Below are positions 46,453 to 55,124 of a stretch of DNA of 64,000 nt, in pieces. The first letter of the stretch is position 1. Every line of letters begins with the position of its first letter. This DNA is from Mucilaginibacter sp. MD40. Lineage in GTDB: Bacteria; Bacteroidota; Bacteroidia; Sphingobacteriales; Sphingobacteriaceae. Location of the stretch: the NCBI RefSeq assembly GCF_002288635.1, contig NZ_NRSW01000001.1, positions 907,080 to 971,079 on the forward strand, given 5' to 3'. The position numbers were made by a program, and so were the translations under genes. The notes under the pieces are model-generated. The model was not told where the DNA came from, ran no database searches, and worked only from the letters and a program-made list of their open reading frames with translations.

Positions 46453-47715
46453 ATGGATATTAATACTTTCAAGGCCTTCGGCAGTCGCAATTATCGGTTA
46501 TATTTCGCAGGGCAATCCGTATCGCTCATCGGTACATGGATGCAAAAGACAGCGGTAAGCTGGGTTATTTATACGTTAACGCATTCTACTTTTATGCTGG
46601 GGCTTACTATGTTCGCCAGCCAGTTCCCATCATTTGTATTATCGTTATTTGGCGGGGTGGTATCAGACCGTTACAACCGTTTTCGGGTGCTGCTAACCAC
46701 GCAGGTTGCCTCTATGATACAGGCTACCATACTGGCCGTACTGGTGCTGCTTAAACATTACGCGGTTTGGGAAATACTTACGCTAAGCGTGATACTGGGC
46801 GTTATTAACGCTTTTGATGTGCCTGCGCGGCAGTCATTAGTTTACGAGATGATTGAGGATAAGCAAGACCTGCCCAACGCACTTGCGCTAAACTCATCAA
46901 TGGTTAACCTGTCGCGGCTCATTGGGCCGGCTATAGCGGGCTTTGTACTGGAAATGTGGGGCGATGGCTTTTGCTTTTTGCTGAATGCCGTTAGCTTTAT
47001 AGCCGTATTGGGATCATTGCTGCTGATGAAGCTGCCGCCATACATCGGCCAAAAGCATACTAAAAATGTTGTTGGCGAGTTAAAGGAAGGTTTTGCCTAC
47101 CTGAAAGCCTCTCCAGCGCTCACCTTTGTGATCATGATGCTGGGCCTCATCAGCCTGCTGGTACTACCGTTTAGCACACTTATACCATATTATGCCCGCG
47201 AGGTGTTTAAGGGAAATGCAACCACCTTTGGGGTTATTGATAGTGTGATAGGACTTGGCGCGTTTAGCGGTGCTATTTTCCTGGCTTCGTTAAAAGGTGG
47301 CAGTAACCTCAAAAAAATATTGAGCATTAATACACTTATATTTGGAATAGGGTTGGTGCTGTTTTCGCATGAAAGTACTTACTGGCTCGCGCTGGTGTTT
47401 GCTACAATTGCCGGTTTTGGCATGATGTCGCAGATCACCATTAGCAATACGCTTATACAAACAAGTGTTGAACCCGGCATGCGCGGCCGTGTGATCAGCT
47501 TTTATGCTATGGCCTACTTTGGGTTACAGCCAATAGGCGGCCTGCTTGTTGGGTTGGTTTCCAAATGGATAGGCGCGCCGGATACGATTTTATTTGAGGG
47601 AATTGCGGCGCTGTTAATAGGCTTATTGCATATCCGCTTTTTAAGAAAGGAAAAACTAAAGCAGCAGGATAACGTAATGGCTGTTGATGAACATCATTTA
47701 CAGGCTGCTGTTTAA
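46453..47715 (+). CDS. MFS transporter (EntS/MFS_3 type)
   Basis: 420 residues with about 11-12 membrane helices. The motif A-like GGVVSDRYNRFRVLL follows helix 2, and the second-half loop carries a similar motif. The start MDINTFKAFGSRNYRLYFAGQSVSLIGTWMQ is typical of the EntS-like family of drug and siderophore exporters. Substrate unknown. It is followed 11 bases later by the MgtC-like gene. Confidence 0.92.
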   Translation: MDINTFKAFGSRNYRLYFAGQSVSLIGTWMQKTAVSWVIYTLTHSTFMLGLTMFASQFPSFVLSLFGGVVSDRYNRFRVLLTTQVASMIQATILAVLVLLKHYAVWEILTLSVILGVINAFDVPARQSLVYEMIEDKQDLPNALALNSSMVNLSRLIGPAIAGFVLEMWGDGFCFLLNAVSFIAVLGSLLLMKLPPYIGQKHTKNVVGELKEGFAYLKASPALTFVIMMLGLISLLVLPFSTLIPYYAREVFKGNATTFGVIDSVIGLGAFSGAIFLASLKGGSNLKKILSINTLIFGIGLVLFSHESTYWLALVFATIAGFGMMSQITISNTLIQTSVEPGMRGRVISFYAMAYFGLQPIGGLLVGLVSKWIGAPDTILFEGIAALLIGLLHIRFLRKEKLKQQDNVMAVDEHHLQAAV

Positions 47716-47726
47716 TACATAAATTA

Positions 47727-48404
47727 ATGATACCTATATATGCCATCCTGTTAAGACTGTTACTTGCCGCGCTGCTTGGCGGTGTAATTGGTTATGAGCG
47801 GCAACGCCATGACTGGGCAGCCGGCCTGCGAACACACATGCTTGTTTGTGTGGGCGCCGCGCTAACCATGATGGTGTCTATGGATGGTTTTGGAGATGTG
47901 CTCAACAAGCCGGGCGTTTCGCTGGATCCTTCACGTGTAGCCGCTCAGGTAATTAGCGGGATTGGTTTTTTAGGAGCGGGGACTATCCTGTTCATGAAGA
48001 ACAAAGTAATTAAAGGACTTACAACCGCCGCGGGTTTATGGACAACCGCTGCTATCGGCCTTTCTGCCGGAGGTGGAATGTACATTACTTCAATAGCCAC
48101 GGCAGTAATAGTACTCATTATTCTGGCGGCCATTAAACCGATTGAAAAGAAACTGTTTGACAAAAACAAATTCACTTCGTTGCGCATCAACATACAAAGC
48201 CATCATACTGATATCAGTGCCATACAACAGGTTTTGCATAACCATCATGTAAAGATGGATGAGCTAAGGATATCGGCAGGCGAGCATGATAGCAGCACAA
48301 TAACCATTTTGATGGCGAAGGCTACCTCAGGAACGCCATCTCTGGCGCTTTTACATGATATGCGCAACCTTCCGGGCGTAAAAGAAGCGGAACTCGGTCG
48401 TTAA
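47727..48404 (+). CDS. MgtC/SapB-family membrane protein
   Basis: 225 residues. Four to five N-terminal helices with the MgtC signatures LGGVIGYERQRHDWAAGLRTHMLVCVGAAL and GIGFLGAGTILF, and GLTTAAGLWTTAAIGLSAGGG. The C-terminus (~145-225) is a soluble ACT-like domain. MgtC proteins adapt cells to low Mg or modulate the F-type ATPase; which applies here is unknown. Probably in an operon with the MFS gene. Confidence 0.92.
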   Translation: MIPIYAILLRLLLAALLGGVIGYERQRHDWAAGLRTHMLVCVGAALTMMVSMDGFGDVLNKPGVSLDPSRVAAQVISGIGFLGAGTILFMKNKVIKGLTTAAGLWTTAAIGLSAGGGMYITSIATAVIVLIILAAIKPIEKKLFDKNKFTSLRINIQSHHTDISAIQQVLHNHHVKMDELRISAGEHDSSTITILMAKATSGTPSLALLHDMRNLPGVKEAELGR

Positions 48405-48572
48405 TTGAAGCGGATTAGCTATAAACACTATTTATAGCTTTAGGTAAGTCGTATTTCCCAGATATCTGAAGGTAGAACAACATTTCTCTTCCACATTACC
48501 CTTTCCTACGCGCAGCATCTTTTCTTATTTAAACTAATTATAAATAATATTAGGAAGGAAAATTTCTTTTTA

Positions 48573-48602
48573 TATTTTTGCGCTTAATTAGACTTAATCT
48601 AA
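48573..48602 (+). promoter_or_regulatory. Promoter with probable metal-repressor operator before the siderophore receptor
   Basis: A Bacteroidota -7 box TATTTTTG (48573-48580), then an inverted repeat TTAGA-CTTAA-TCTAA (48588-48602), placed where it would overlap the transcription start, 8 bases before the ATG at 48611. It resembles iron- or manganese-dependent repressor sites (Fur or DtxR type). Which protein binds is not known from the sequence. Confidence 0.5.
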
Positions 48603-48610
48603 ATAAGAAA

Positions 48611-51070
48611 ATGAAAAACTCTTATACTTACCTGCGCATTATCCTACTTTTAATTTTATCCCTGTTTTTAAATATCTTGATTGTTAAGGCCGATGACGAA
48701 GGGAATAACGGCAAGATTACCGGTGTTGTTAAAACCAGCGATGATAAACCGGCTTCGTTGGTAACGGTTACCATTAAAGAATTAAATAAAAGTACTAATA
48801 CGTCTGATGACGGCTCCTTTATATTCTATAGTGTTAAGCCGGGTACATATACCCTTATTGCTTCGTGTGTTGGCTGTAAACCCGAAGAGCAAACCGTAAC
48901 CGTTACAGCAAATAAAAAAAGCATAGTAAGCTTTAAAATTAACGAAAGCTCGGCCCAATTGAACGAGGTTATTGTTTCATCAACCAAAACCATTAACCGT
49001 AAAAAGTTAAGTATTGGTAAAATGAACGTTTCGCCAATGGAGCTGCCCCAAAGTGTTACCGTAATAGGCCGAGATGTGCTTGACGAGCAACAGTCGCTCC
49101 GTTTAAGCGATGTAATTAAGAATGTAAACGGCGTGTATTTATACAGCAGCCGTGGCAATACACAGGAAACCTTTGGTGCCCGTGGCTATAATTTTGGAAG
49201 TAATAATATGTTTAAAAACGGGTTCAGGGTTAACTCCGGCGCTGTTCCTGAGATCAGCTCGCTCGAGCGTGTAGAAGTATTGAAAGGCAGCGCTGCATTA
49301 TTGTACGGTAATGTGGCCCCCGGCGGTATCTTGAATATGGTAACCAAAAAACCTTTATTTACCCAAGGCGGCTCTGTATCTATGACCTATGGTAGTTATG
49401 ATCTTTATCGTCCATCATTTGATGTTTATGGCCCAATATCTTCCAAATTAGCTTACCGCGTAAATGGTACCTATGAAAACGCCAAAAGCTACCGCGATAA
49501 TGTAAAATCAGAGCGGGAATACGTTAACCCTTCATTTCTGTACAAAATAAGCGATAAAACAACCATTGTTGTTGAAGGCGATTATCTGAACTACGATTTT
49601 ACACCAGATTTTGGAACAGGGCAAATCAATAACGTTATTGCCAACGTTCCGCGTAACCGGTATTTGGGGGCATCATGGTCAACCGGGAATACAAAGCAAA
49701 CTACGGCCACGGCAACCATTAATCACCAGCTTAATAACCTTTGGCAGTTAAGTGGCGGGTTCTCCTATCAGCATTTCAACCGTTCGTACCAAACCACAGA
49801 ACGCGTGTTACCGGATGCCAATGGCGACTGGGGACGCACCCTAAACAGGGCCAGAACACTTGAAGATTATTACACCGGGCAGCTTAATATTACCGGTCAA
49901 TTTAATACAGGCGCTGTAAAGCATAATATTTTGGCCGGTGCCGATGCAGACTGGTACCGCAATAATGCCTATACCTACGTTGCAACGGTAAACAAAGTAT
50001 CTAGCTATCTCGATCAGAATAATACACCGCAAAATGCTATTTATGATAAGATCAATATTTTTGATTTGGATAAATACCCTCTTCGTACGGATAAACCACA
50101 AATGAACCCCTTTTATGACATTGTAACCCCTACTAACCGCTTCGGTATATATGCTAACGATCTCATCAGTTTATCTGAAAAAGTTAAAGTGCTTGCAGGT
50201 ATTCGCTGGTCATATCAATATGTGTCGCCAACTACAGTTACCAATTACACCACGTATGCTACCGCGGCGCAAGCTGTAGGTAAAGAGGACAAAGCGTTTT
50301 CGCCCCGCGTAGGTGTGGTTTATAAACCTTTATCCAATACCGCGCTGTTTGCCAGTTACTCCAATTCTTTTGTAACCAATACCGGGACGGATATCAATAA
50401 CAAACCGCTTGCACCTTCATTGATAGATCAGTATGAAATTGGTGTTAAAAACGACTTCCTGAATGATAAACTGTCTGTAAACGTAACGGCATATCGTATC
50501 AAAAACAATAACCTGGCCCAAACAGCGCCATTCGCTGCCGATGGGGTTACACCTAATATTAATACCAATATTAAAGTACTCAGCGGCGAAACAAGGAGCG
50601 ACGGTGTAGAGCTTGATATAGCAGGCCACCCGGTTAAAGGGCTTGATGTGCTGGCAGGCTACAGCTACATTAATGCTAAATATACTAAAACGGGAACAGC
50701 GGTTGGCAGTAACATAGCCGGACAGCCCTTGTTAAATACACCAAAGCATGCCGCCAACACCAGTGTGTTTTATACGTTTTATGACGGCGATTTGAAAGGT
50801 TTTAGAATAGGCGCATCGGTTTATTATTTGGGTAACCGTACCGCAGGTAACGCTAATACAGTAGGGCAAACCCAAACCATATCAAGGCTGGTTAATGTAC
50901 CAAGCTTTACTACCGTTGATGCATCAATAGGTTATATCTGTAAAAGAATTTCCATTATGGGTAAGCTTTCCAATATTGGTAATGTACTTAACTATAATGT
51001 ACACGAGAACTACAGTATTAACCCTATACCGCCAAGGCAATTCTTAACCACTGTAAGTTATAAATTTTAA
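48611..51070 (+). CDS. TonB-dependent siderophore-type receptor
   Basis: 819 residues from ATG 48611; an upstream in-frame start would read through the operator. Signal peptide ~1-30 (ends VKADDEGN region). Carboxypeptidase-regulatory-like domain ~38-120. Plug ~135-260 with MELPQSVTVIGRDVLDEQQ and EISSLERVEVLKGSAALLYGNVAPGGILNMVTKKP, typical of siderophore receptors (FpvA/FhuA type). A barrel follows, ending TTVSYKF. It probably imports ferric hydroxamates or related siderophores. The metal-repressor-like palindrome in front supports iron control. Confidence 0.94.
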   Translation: MKNSYTYLRIILLLILSLFLNILIVKADDEGNNGKITGVVKTSDDKPASLVTVTIKELNKSTNTSDDGSFIFYSVKPGTYTLIASCVGCKPEEQTVTVTANKKSIVSFKINESSAQLNEVIVSSTKTINRKKLSIGKMNVSPMELPQSVTVIGRDVLDEQQSLRLSDVIKNVNGVYLYSSRGNTQETFGARGYNFGSNNMFKNGFRVNSGAVPEISSLERVEVLKGSAALLYGNVAPGGILNMVTKKPLFTQGGSVSMTYGSYDLYRPSFDVYGPISSKLAYRVNGTYENAKSYRDNVKSEREYVNPSFLYKISDKTTIVVEGDYLNYDFTPDFGTGQINNVIANVPRNRYLGASWSTGNTKQTTATATINHQLNNLWQLSGGFSYQHFNRSYQTTERVLPDANGDWGRTLNRARTLEDYYTGQLNITGQFNTGAVKHNILAGADADWYRNNAYTYVATVNKVSSYLDQNNTPQNAIYDKINIFDLDKYPLRTDKPQMNPFYDIVTPTNRFGIYANDLISLSEKVKVLAGIRWSYQYVSPTTVTNYTTYATAAQAVGKEDKAFSPRVGVVYKPLSNTALFASYSNSFVTNTGTDINNKPLAPSLIDQYEIGVKNDFLNDKLSVNVTAYRIKNNNLAQTAPFAADGVTPNINTNIKVLSGETRSDGVELDIAGHPVKGLDVLAGYSYINAKYTKTGTAVGSNIAGQPLLNTPKHAANTSVFYTFYDGDLKGFRIGASVYYLGNRTAGNANTVGQTQTISRLVNVPSFTTVDASIGYICKRISIMGKLSNIGNVLNYNVHENYSINPIPPRQFLTTVSYKF

Positions 51071-51150
51071 TGAACTGAATATGGCTGCCTTATCAGAACT
51101 GGTAAGGTGGCCCATTCTTAAATATGGACCAATGCTGGTTTTACTTACAA

Positions 51151-51181
51151 TTTGCGGTTTTAACGCAATAAATTATATTTG
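51151..51181 (+). promoter_or_regulatory. Canonical Bacteroidota promoter for tRNA-Pro
   Basis: TTTG (51151-51154), 19 bases, then TATATTTG (51174-51181). This matches the -33 TTTG / -7 TAnnTTTG consensus with ideal spacing. The tRNA begins 46 bases after the -7 box. Confidence 0.75.
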
Positions 51182-51226
51182 CAAGCGCTGTTTTATAACA
51201 GTACATAAAATTATATAGATTACAAA

Positions 51227-51300
51227 CGGGATGTAGCGTAGCCCGGTATCGCGCCAGCATGGGGTGCTGGAGGTCGTAGGTTCAAATCCTGCCATCCCGA
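51227..51300 (+). tRNA. tRNA-Pro (anticodon GGG)
   Basis: 74-base cloverleaf. Acceptor CGGGATG/CATCCCG, D-arm region TAGCGTAGCCCGGTATCGCG, anticodon stem CCAGC/GCTGG with loop ATGGGGT (anticodon at 51261-51263), T-arm GTAGG-TTCAAAT-CCTGC, discriminator A. CCA is not encoded. A perfect terminator follows. Confidence 0.96.
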
Positions 51301-51303
51301 CGG

Positions 51304-51338
51304 AAAGAGCATATCAAACATTTTGATATGCTCTTTTT
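51304..51338 (+). terminator. Perfect terminator after tRNA-Pro
   Basis: AAAGAGCATATCAAA pairs perfectly with TTTGATATGCTCTTT over 15 bp around a CAT loop, then TT. Confidence 0.92.
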
Positions 51339-51409
51339 CATTTATTCTTACCATGTTAAAATTCCGTTCAGTACTAAGAAAATAATACCAATTCTCATTT
51401 CAAAGAATT

Positions 51410-51445
51410 AAATATAAATATATAGTCAACTATATATTTATATTT
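51410..51445. promoter_or_regulatory. 36-bp near-perfect palindrome, probable MarR autoregulatory operator
   Basis: Two 17-base arms (AAATATAAATATATAGT and its exact reverse complement) separated by CA. A -7-like TATATTTG (51439-51446) lies in the right arm, 7 bases before the marR ATG. A dimeric MarR repressor is the obvious ligand. Confidence 0.7.
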
Positions 51446-51453
51446 GCAACGAG

Positions 51454-51951
51454 ATGAATGATGATTTCCTTAAAAAACTGGGCTATAAAGCACTTGATAG
51501 TCGGTTAAAAAGAATTAGCGACCGGATGTCGCACGATATACGTAAACTATATAAAGAGATAGAAATCGACATAGAGCCTCACTGGTATTTGGTTTTTATG
51601 CTGCTGGAAAATCAGCACAGTGTTTCTATTTCGTACATAGCCGAAAAACTGGGTTATGCACATCCTTCCGCGGTGATGATCGTAAAAAGAATGTCTGACA
51701 AAGAATATTTAACGATCACCGATGATGAAAGCGACCGACGCCGGCAAATGGTGTCATTGTCAGCCAAAGCACGCCGGTCAATGCCATTATTTAAAAATAT
51801 CTGGGACAGTTGTGAAGCTGCGATCCTGCAAACAATGGGGACGGACCTCGGCATATTTATTTATCTCGATAAAATAGATGCCTCGATAAAAAAAATGCCA
51901 TTTTATGACCGGTTCAAAGAGGAATATTTAAAAAACGTGAAACCAATATAA
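51454..51951 (+). CDS. MarR-family transcriptional regulator
   Basis: 165 residues. Winged helix-turn-helix in the middle: LLENQHSVSISYIAEKLGYAHPSAVMIVKRMSDKEYLTITDDESDRRRQMVSLSAKA contains the recognition helix and the DxRxR wing. Terminal helices provide dimerisation. It is the first gene of a four-gene run with gaps of 4-26 bases. It probably represses its own operon through the palindrome overlapping the promoter and responds to a small lipophilic or aromatic ligand. The ligand is unknown. Confidence 0.93.
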   Translation: MNDDFLKKLGYKALDSRLKRISDRMSHDIRKLYKEIEIDIEPHWYLVFMLLENQHSVSISYIAEKLGYAHPSAVMIVKRMSDKEYLTITDDESDRRRQMVSLSAKARRSMPLFKNIWDSCEAAILQTMGTDLGIFIYLDKIDASIKKMPFYDRFKEEYLKNVKPI

Positions 51952-51955
51952 CGCT

Positions 51956-53077
51956 ATGTTTAAAAACGTATCAATCATCCTTTTCCTTTGCATGAGTTAT
52001 GTTTGCTACCCCAAATCAACGGGCAACAAAGCACATAAAGTAAACATTGGTAATAGTGTGACAGAAATTCTTAAAGAAGAACTTGCTGCGCTTCTGGCGG
52101 ATCCGCATTTTTCTGCTGTGTCAGGCGCGGTATGCATTAATGGAAAGATCATACAGGTGCACAAAGGAATGTTGGCAAGGGGCAAGAAACCTGATAATAA
52201 AACACTTTACGAAATTGGATCTATCACCAAAACCTACACAGGGCTACTACTCTCTCAAGCGGTTTATAGTCACAAGCTCAACCTTGATACGGATATAAGA
52301 ATTTATCTACGTGGTAGCTGGCCTAACCTTGTTTTAAACAACAACCAACCAGTTACTCTTCGGCACTTAATTACGCATACAGCCGGCTTGCCAATGAACA
52401 TTAATTGCAATGATAACGGCATATCGGTTCAAGACCAGCTAAAGTGTTTTGACTCTTTTACCAAAAAAGATTTTTTTGAAAATCTCTCTAAGCTAAGTTT
52501 GCAAGGCGCCTCTGGAAATACTTATCAATACTCCAATGCTGGTGTACAGTTAGTGGGATATATTCTTGAAGATACCTACCGTATGCCATTTAGTACGCTT
52601 TTAAAAAAGTATATATTTTCACGATCCGGAGAACGGGAGACTATTGCTGCCATGAATGATGTTGTAACCACGGAAGTTGCCAACGGCAAAGATAGCCTGG
52701 GAAAAACTATGCCACTAGAGAGTAAAGGATATCTGTTTGCGGGTGGGTTAAAGGCATCAGCAACGTCTATGGGATTGTATATGAAAATGTACTTGGAATC
52801 CCGGGACCCTGTTATTCTGCAGGCGGAAAAGCTACTTGCGGGCAATCAGCAATATGGCAGAGCCTATGCTTGGAACACCTATAACTTTAATACGGTTAAT
52901 AGAATGTTATATCATAATGGAGGAACATTTGGAACATCATCATGGATCGCTGTTTATCCACAAAAACGCATCGGCATATTTTTAGTGACTAATGTGATGA
53001 CAGGCGAATCACAACGACGGCTAAACGAAGTGTCCAACAGGATATTTGATAGGATCACAAACGTTCAAGTAAAGTAA
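51956..53077 (+). CDS. Class-C beta-lactamase-like serine hydrolase, exported
   Basis: 373 residues with a signal peptide (~1-22). Active-site elements of the serine beta-lactamase/DD-peptidase fold: SxxK in EIGSITKTY (~80), YxN in QYSNAG (~185), and the third-box HNGG (~317) in place of KTG. This pattern is typical of AmpC-like esterases and peptidases as well as true class C enzymes, so beta-lactam hydrolysis is not assured. It starts 4 bases after marR. Confidence 0.93.
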   Translation: MFKNVSIILFLCMSYVCYPKSTGNKAHKVNIGNSVTEILKEELAALLADPHFSAVSGAVCINGKIIQVHKGMLARGKKPDNKTLYEIGSITKTYTGLLLSQAVYSHKLNLDTDIRIYLRGSWPNLVLNNNQPVTLRHLITHTAGLPMNINCNDNGISVQDQLKCFDSFTKKDFFENLSKLSLQGASGNTYQYSNAGVQLVGYILEDTYRMPFSTLLKKYIFSRSGERETIAAMNDVVTTEVANGKDSLGKTMPLESKGYLFAGGLKASATSMGLYMKMYLESRDPVILQAEKLLAGNQQYGRAYAWNTYNFNTVNRMLYHNGGTFGTSSWIAVYPQKRIGIFLVTNVMTGESQRRLNEVSNRIFDRITNVQVK

Positions 53078-53103
53078 CCCGAATTGTAGCATTTAAGTGT
53101 GCA

Positions 53104-53859
53104 ATGAAAACAGATTTTATCTTTAACTTTCTTGAACCGGAGCCGGGCATCTCAGCATTTGTCGAGAACATCGGCATGTTCCATAATCAATCGGATACCG
53201 CTAAAGAGGTGGTGGTGCTGCCTGACGGCCGTATCGATCTGTTTTTTTGGCAGGCTGGTACACAAGCCTATCAAGTGCTGCTGATTGGTTTAGAAACGGC
53301 ACCGGAGCAACGCTTTGTACCGCCGCAAACGAAGGCTTTTGTAGTGAGTTTTAAGCCCCTTGCTGTTGAATATATTCTTAAGACACAGGTAGCGGATATA
53401 ATAGATCTTGCCAAAAGCTTTCCAGAGAACTACTGGGGTTTTGATAAGAATATTTTAAGCGATTTTGGCTTGTTTTATCATAGTGTTTCCGCTAAGATCA
53501 AGACAATCATGCCTTTAGCCGTTGACCGAAGGAAAGTAAAGCTCTTTGATTTAATTTACCAAACAAACGGGGAAATGCCAGTTGCGGAATTGGCAGAGCA
53601 GGTAGGATGGAGCAGCAGACAAATTAATCGCTACTTTAATCAGCAATATGGACTGTCGTTAAAAGCCTACTGTAACATTTTACGATTCAGGGCCTCTTTA
53701 AAGCATATTGCGCAAGGCAAGCTATTCCCTGAGTTAAATTTTACAGACCAAGCTTACTTCATAAAAGAGGTGAAGAAATTCTCCGGTGTTTTGCCTAAAG
53801 AACTATCCCGCAATAAAAACGACCGATTTATACTATTATCAGTTTTAAAGGGACAATAG
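53104..53859 (+). CDS. AraC-family transcriptional regulator
   Basis: 251 residues. N-terminal sensor of the DUF6597/cupin-like kind (~1-130, VVLPDGRIDLFFWQAGTQAYQVLLIG). C-terminal AraC DNA-binding domain (~150-245) with two helix-turn-helix motifs (VAELAEQVGWSSRQINRYFNQQYGLSLKAYCNILRFRASL). It lies 26 bases after the hydrolase and 26 before the flavin monooxygenase, and probably activates these genes or a drug-response set. Confidence 0.9.
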   Translation: MKTDFIFNFLEPEPGISAFVENIGMFHNQSDTAKEVVVLPDGRIDLFFWQAGTQAYQVLLIGLETAPEQRFVPPQTKAFVVSFKPLAVEYILKTQVADIIDLAKSFPENYWGFDKNILSDFGLFYHSVSAKIKTIMPLAVDRRKVKLFDLIYQTNGEMPVAELAEQVGWSSRQINRYFNQQYGLSLKAYCNILRFRASLKHIAQGKLFPELNFTDQAYFIKEVKKFSGVLPKELSRNKNDRFILLSVLKGQ

Positions 53860-53885
53860 CTTTGTACCTATAAAATTGATATAAT

Positions 53886-55043
53886 ATGTTATTAAAGGAT
53901 AAAAAGATAGCTATTGTTGGCGGAGGGCCGGGAGGACTCACTTTAGCAAGGCTTTTGCAATTAAAAAAAGTTGAGGTAAAAGTCTACGAGCGCGATAAAG
54001 ACCAGCATGCACGTGTGCAGGGTTCGCCGTTGGATATGCATGAGAAGTCGGGCATCGCTGCGCTTACAAAAGCGGGGCTAATAGAAGCCTTTCAACAAAA
54101 TTTTATGCCCGGGGCTGATCGAAAACTGATTGTTAATGAACATGCCGAAGTATTTCTGAGCGATCATGATAAACCTGAAGAGAATTTTGGGCACGCGCAT
54201 TTTAGGCCGGAGATACACCGCGGCACGCTAAGGAAAATATTACTGGAATCTTTGCACCCAAATACGGTAGTGTGGGATAGCCAGTTTCAACGAATGGAAA
54301 AGCAAGGCGAGGGTTGGCATCTGTTTTTCAAAGATGGCAGGTCTGCTTACGCCGATCTGGTAATAGCCGCAGATGGAGCAAACTCTAAGATCAGGCCGTA
54401 TATAACAGACATAAAACCGTTCTATACCGGCATTACCATGTTGGAAGGTAATGTTCCTGATTCGACGGTTAATGCCCCTAATGTACATAAAGTCATAAAA
54501 GGCGGTAAAATTATGGCTTTCGGAAAAGGAAAAGATTTGTTAATGGGCCAGAAAGGCAATGGCGATTTAGGCTTTTATGCCAGCATGAAAGTACCTGAGA
54601 ACTGGGCTGCAACGAATGGGACAGATTACAATAATCATTTACAGGTTTTAAACTGGTTTAAACAAGAATATGCTGATTGGAGCAGGATCTGGCATCCACT
54701 ATTTGAAAATGCCGAAAAGCCTTTTATCCCCCGGCTAATTTACTGCATGCCTGTAGATCAAACCTGGAAAGCACAGCCAAACCTAACCATGTTAGGTGAT
54801 GCTGCACATGTAATGCCGCCATTTGCGGGAGAGGGCGCCAACATGGCTATGCTTGACGCGCTGGAACTAAGTGAGTGCCTTACTGATGATAGATACCAAA
54901 CTCAAATTGAGGCAATAGCCGCATACGAAACAAATATGCGTCAGCGTGCCGCAGCTGCGGCTCTTGAGTCATTAGAAAACGGTGAACGCATGCATTCAGA
55001 AAATGCTTTAGAGGAGATGCTGGCCCTATTTAGTGGGCATTGA
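53886..55043 (+). CDS. TetX-like FAD-dependent monooxygenase
   Basis: 385 residues. FAD-binding IAIVGGGPGGLTLARLLQ at the N-terminus, followed by VYERDKDQHARVQGSPLDMHEKSG, which closely follows the corresponding part of Tet(X). DLVIAADGANSKIR supplies the second motif and TMLGDAAHVMPPFAGEGANMAMLDALEL the third. Overall length and motif order match Tet(X), the flavin monooxygenase that inactivates tetracyclines. Whether this chromosomal homologue does so, or acts on another aromatic substrate, cannot be read from sequence. Last gene of the marR operon. Confidence 0.88.
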   Translation: MLLKDKKIAIVGGGPGGLTLARLLQLKKVEVKVYERDKDQHARVQGSPLDMHEKSGIAALTKAGLIEAFQQNFMPGADRKLIVNEHAEVFLSDHDKPEENFGHAHFRPEIHRGTLRKILLESLHPNTVVWDSQFQRMEKQGEGWHLFFKDGRSAYADLVIAADGANSKIRPYITDIKPFYTGITMLEGNVPDSTVNAPNVHKVIKGGKIMAFGKGKDLLMGQKGNGDLGFYASMKVPENWAATNGTDYNNHLQVLNWFKQEYADWSRIWHPLFENAEKPFIPRLIYCMPVDQTWKAQPNLTMLGDAAHVMPPFAGEGANMAMLDALELSECLTDDRYQTQIEAIAAYETNMRQRAAAAALESLENGERMHSENALEEMLALFSGH

Positions 55044-55094
55044 TATCTCTTATCTAATCTAAGATAGGTTTTCATACACCAGCGAAACTTCAAC

Positions 55095-55123
55095 AAAAAG
55101 GGCCTTAACATAAGGCCCTTTTT
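55095..55123. terminator. Bidirectional terminator after the TetX-like gene
   Basis: AAAAAGGGCCTTA pairs perfectly with TAAGGCCCTTTTT around an ACA loop. It serves both the TetX-like gene and the convergent permease gene. Confidence 0.92.
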
Positions 55124-55124
55124 G

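Noticed and set aside
52950..52964. DnaA-box-like TTATCCACA word
   Set aside because: It is a single occurrence inside the serine hydrolase gene with no cluster or AT-rich unwinding element, so there is no evidence of an origin here.
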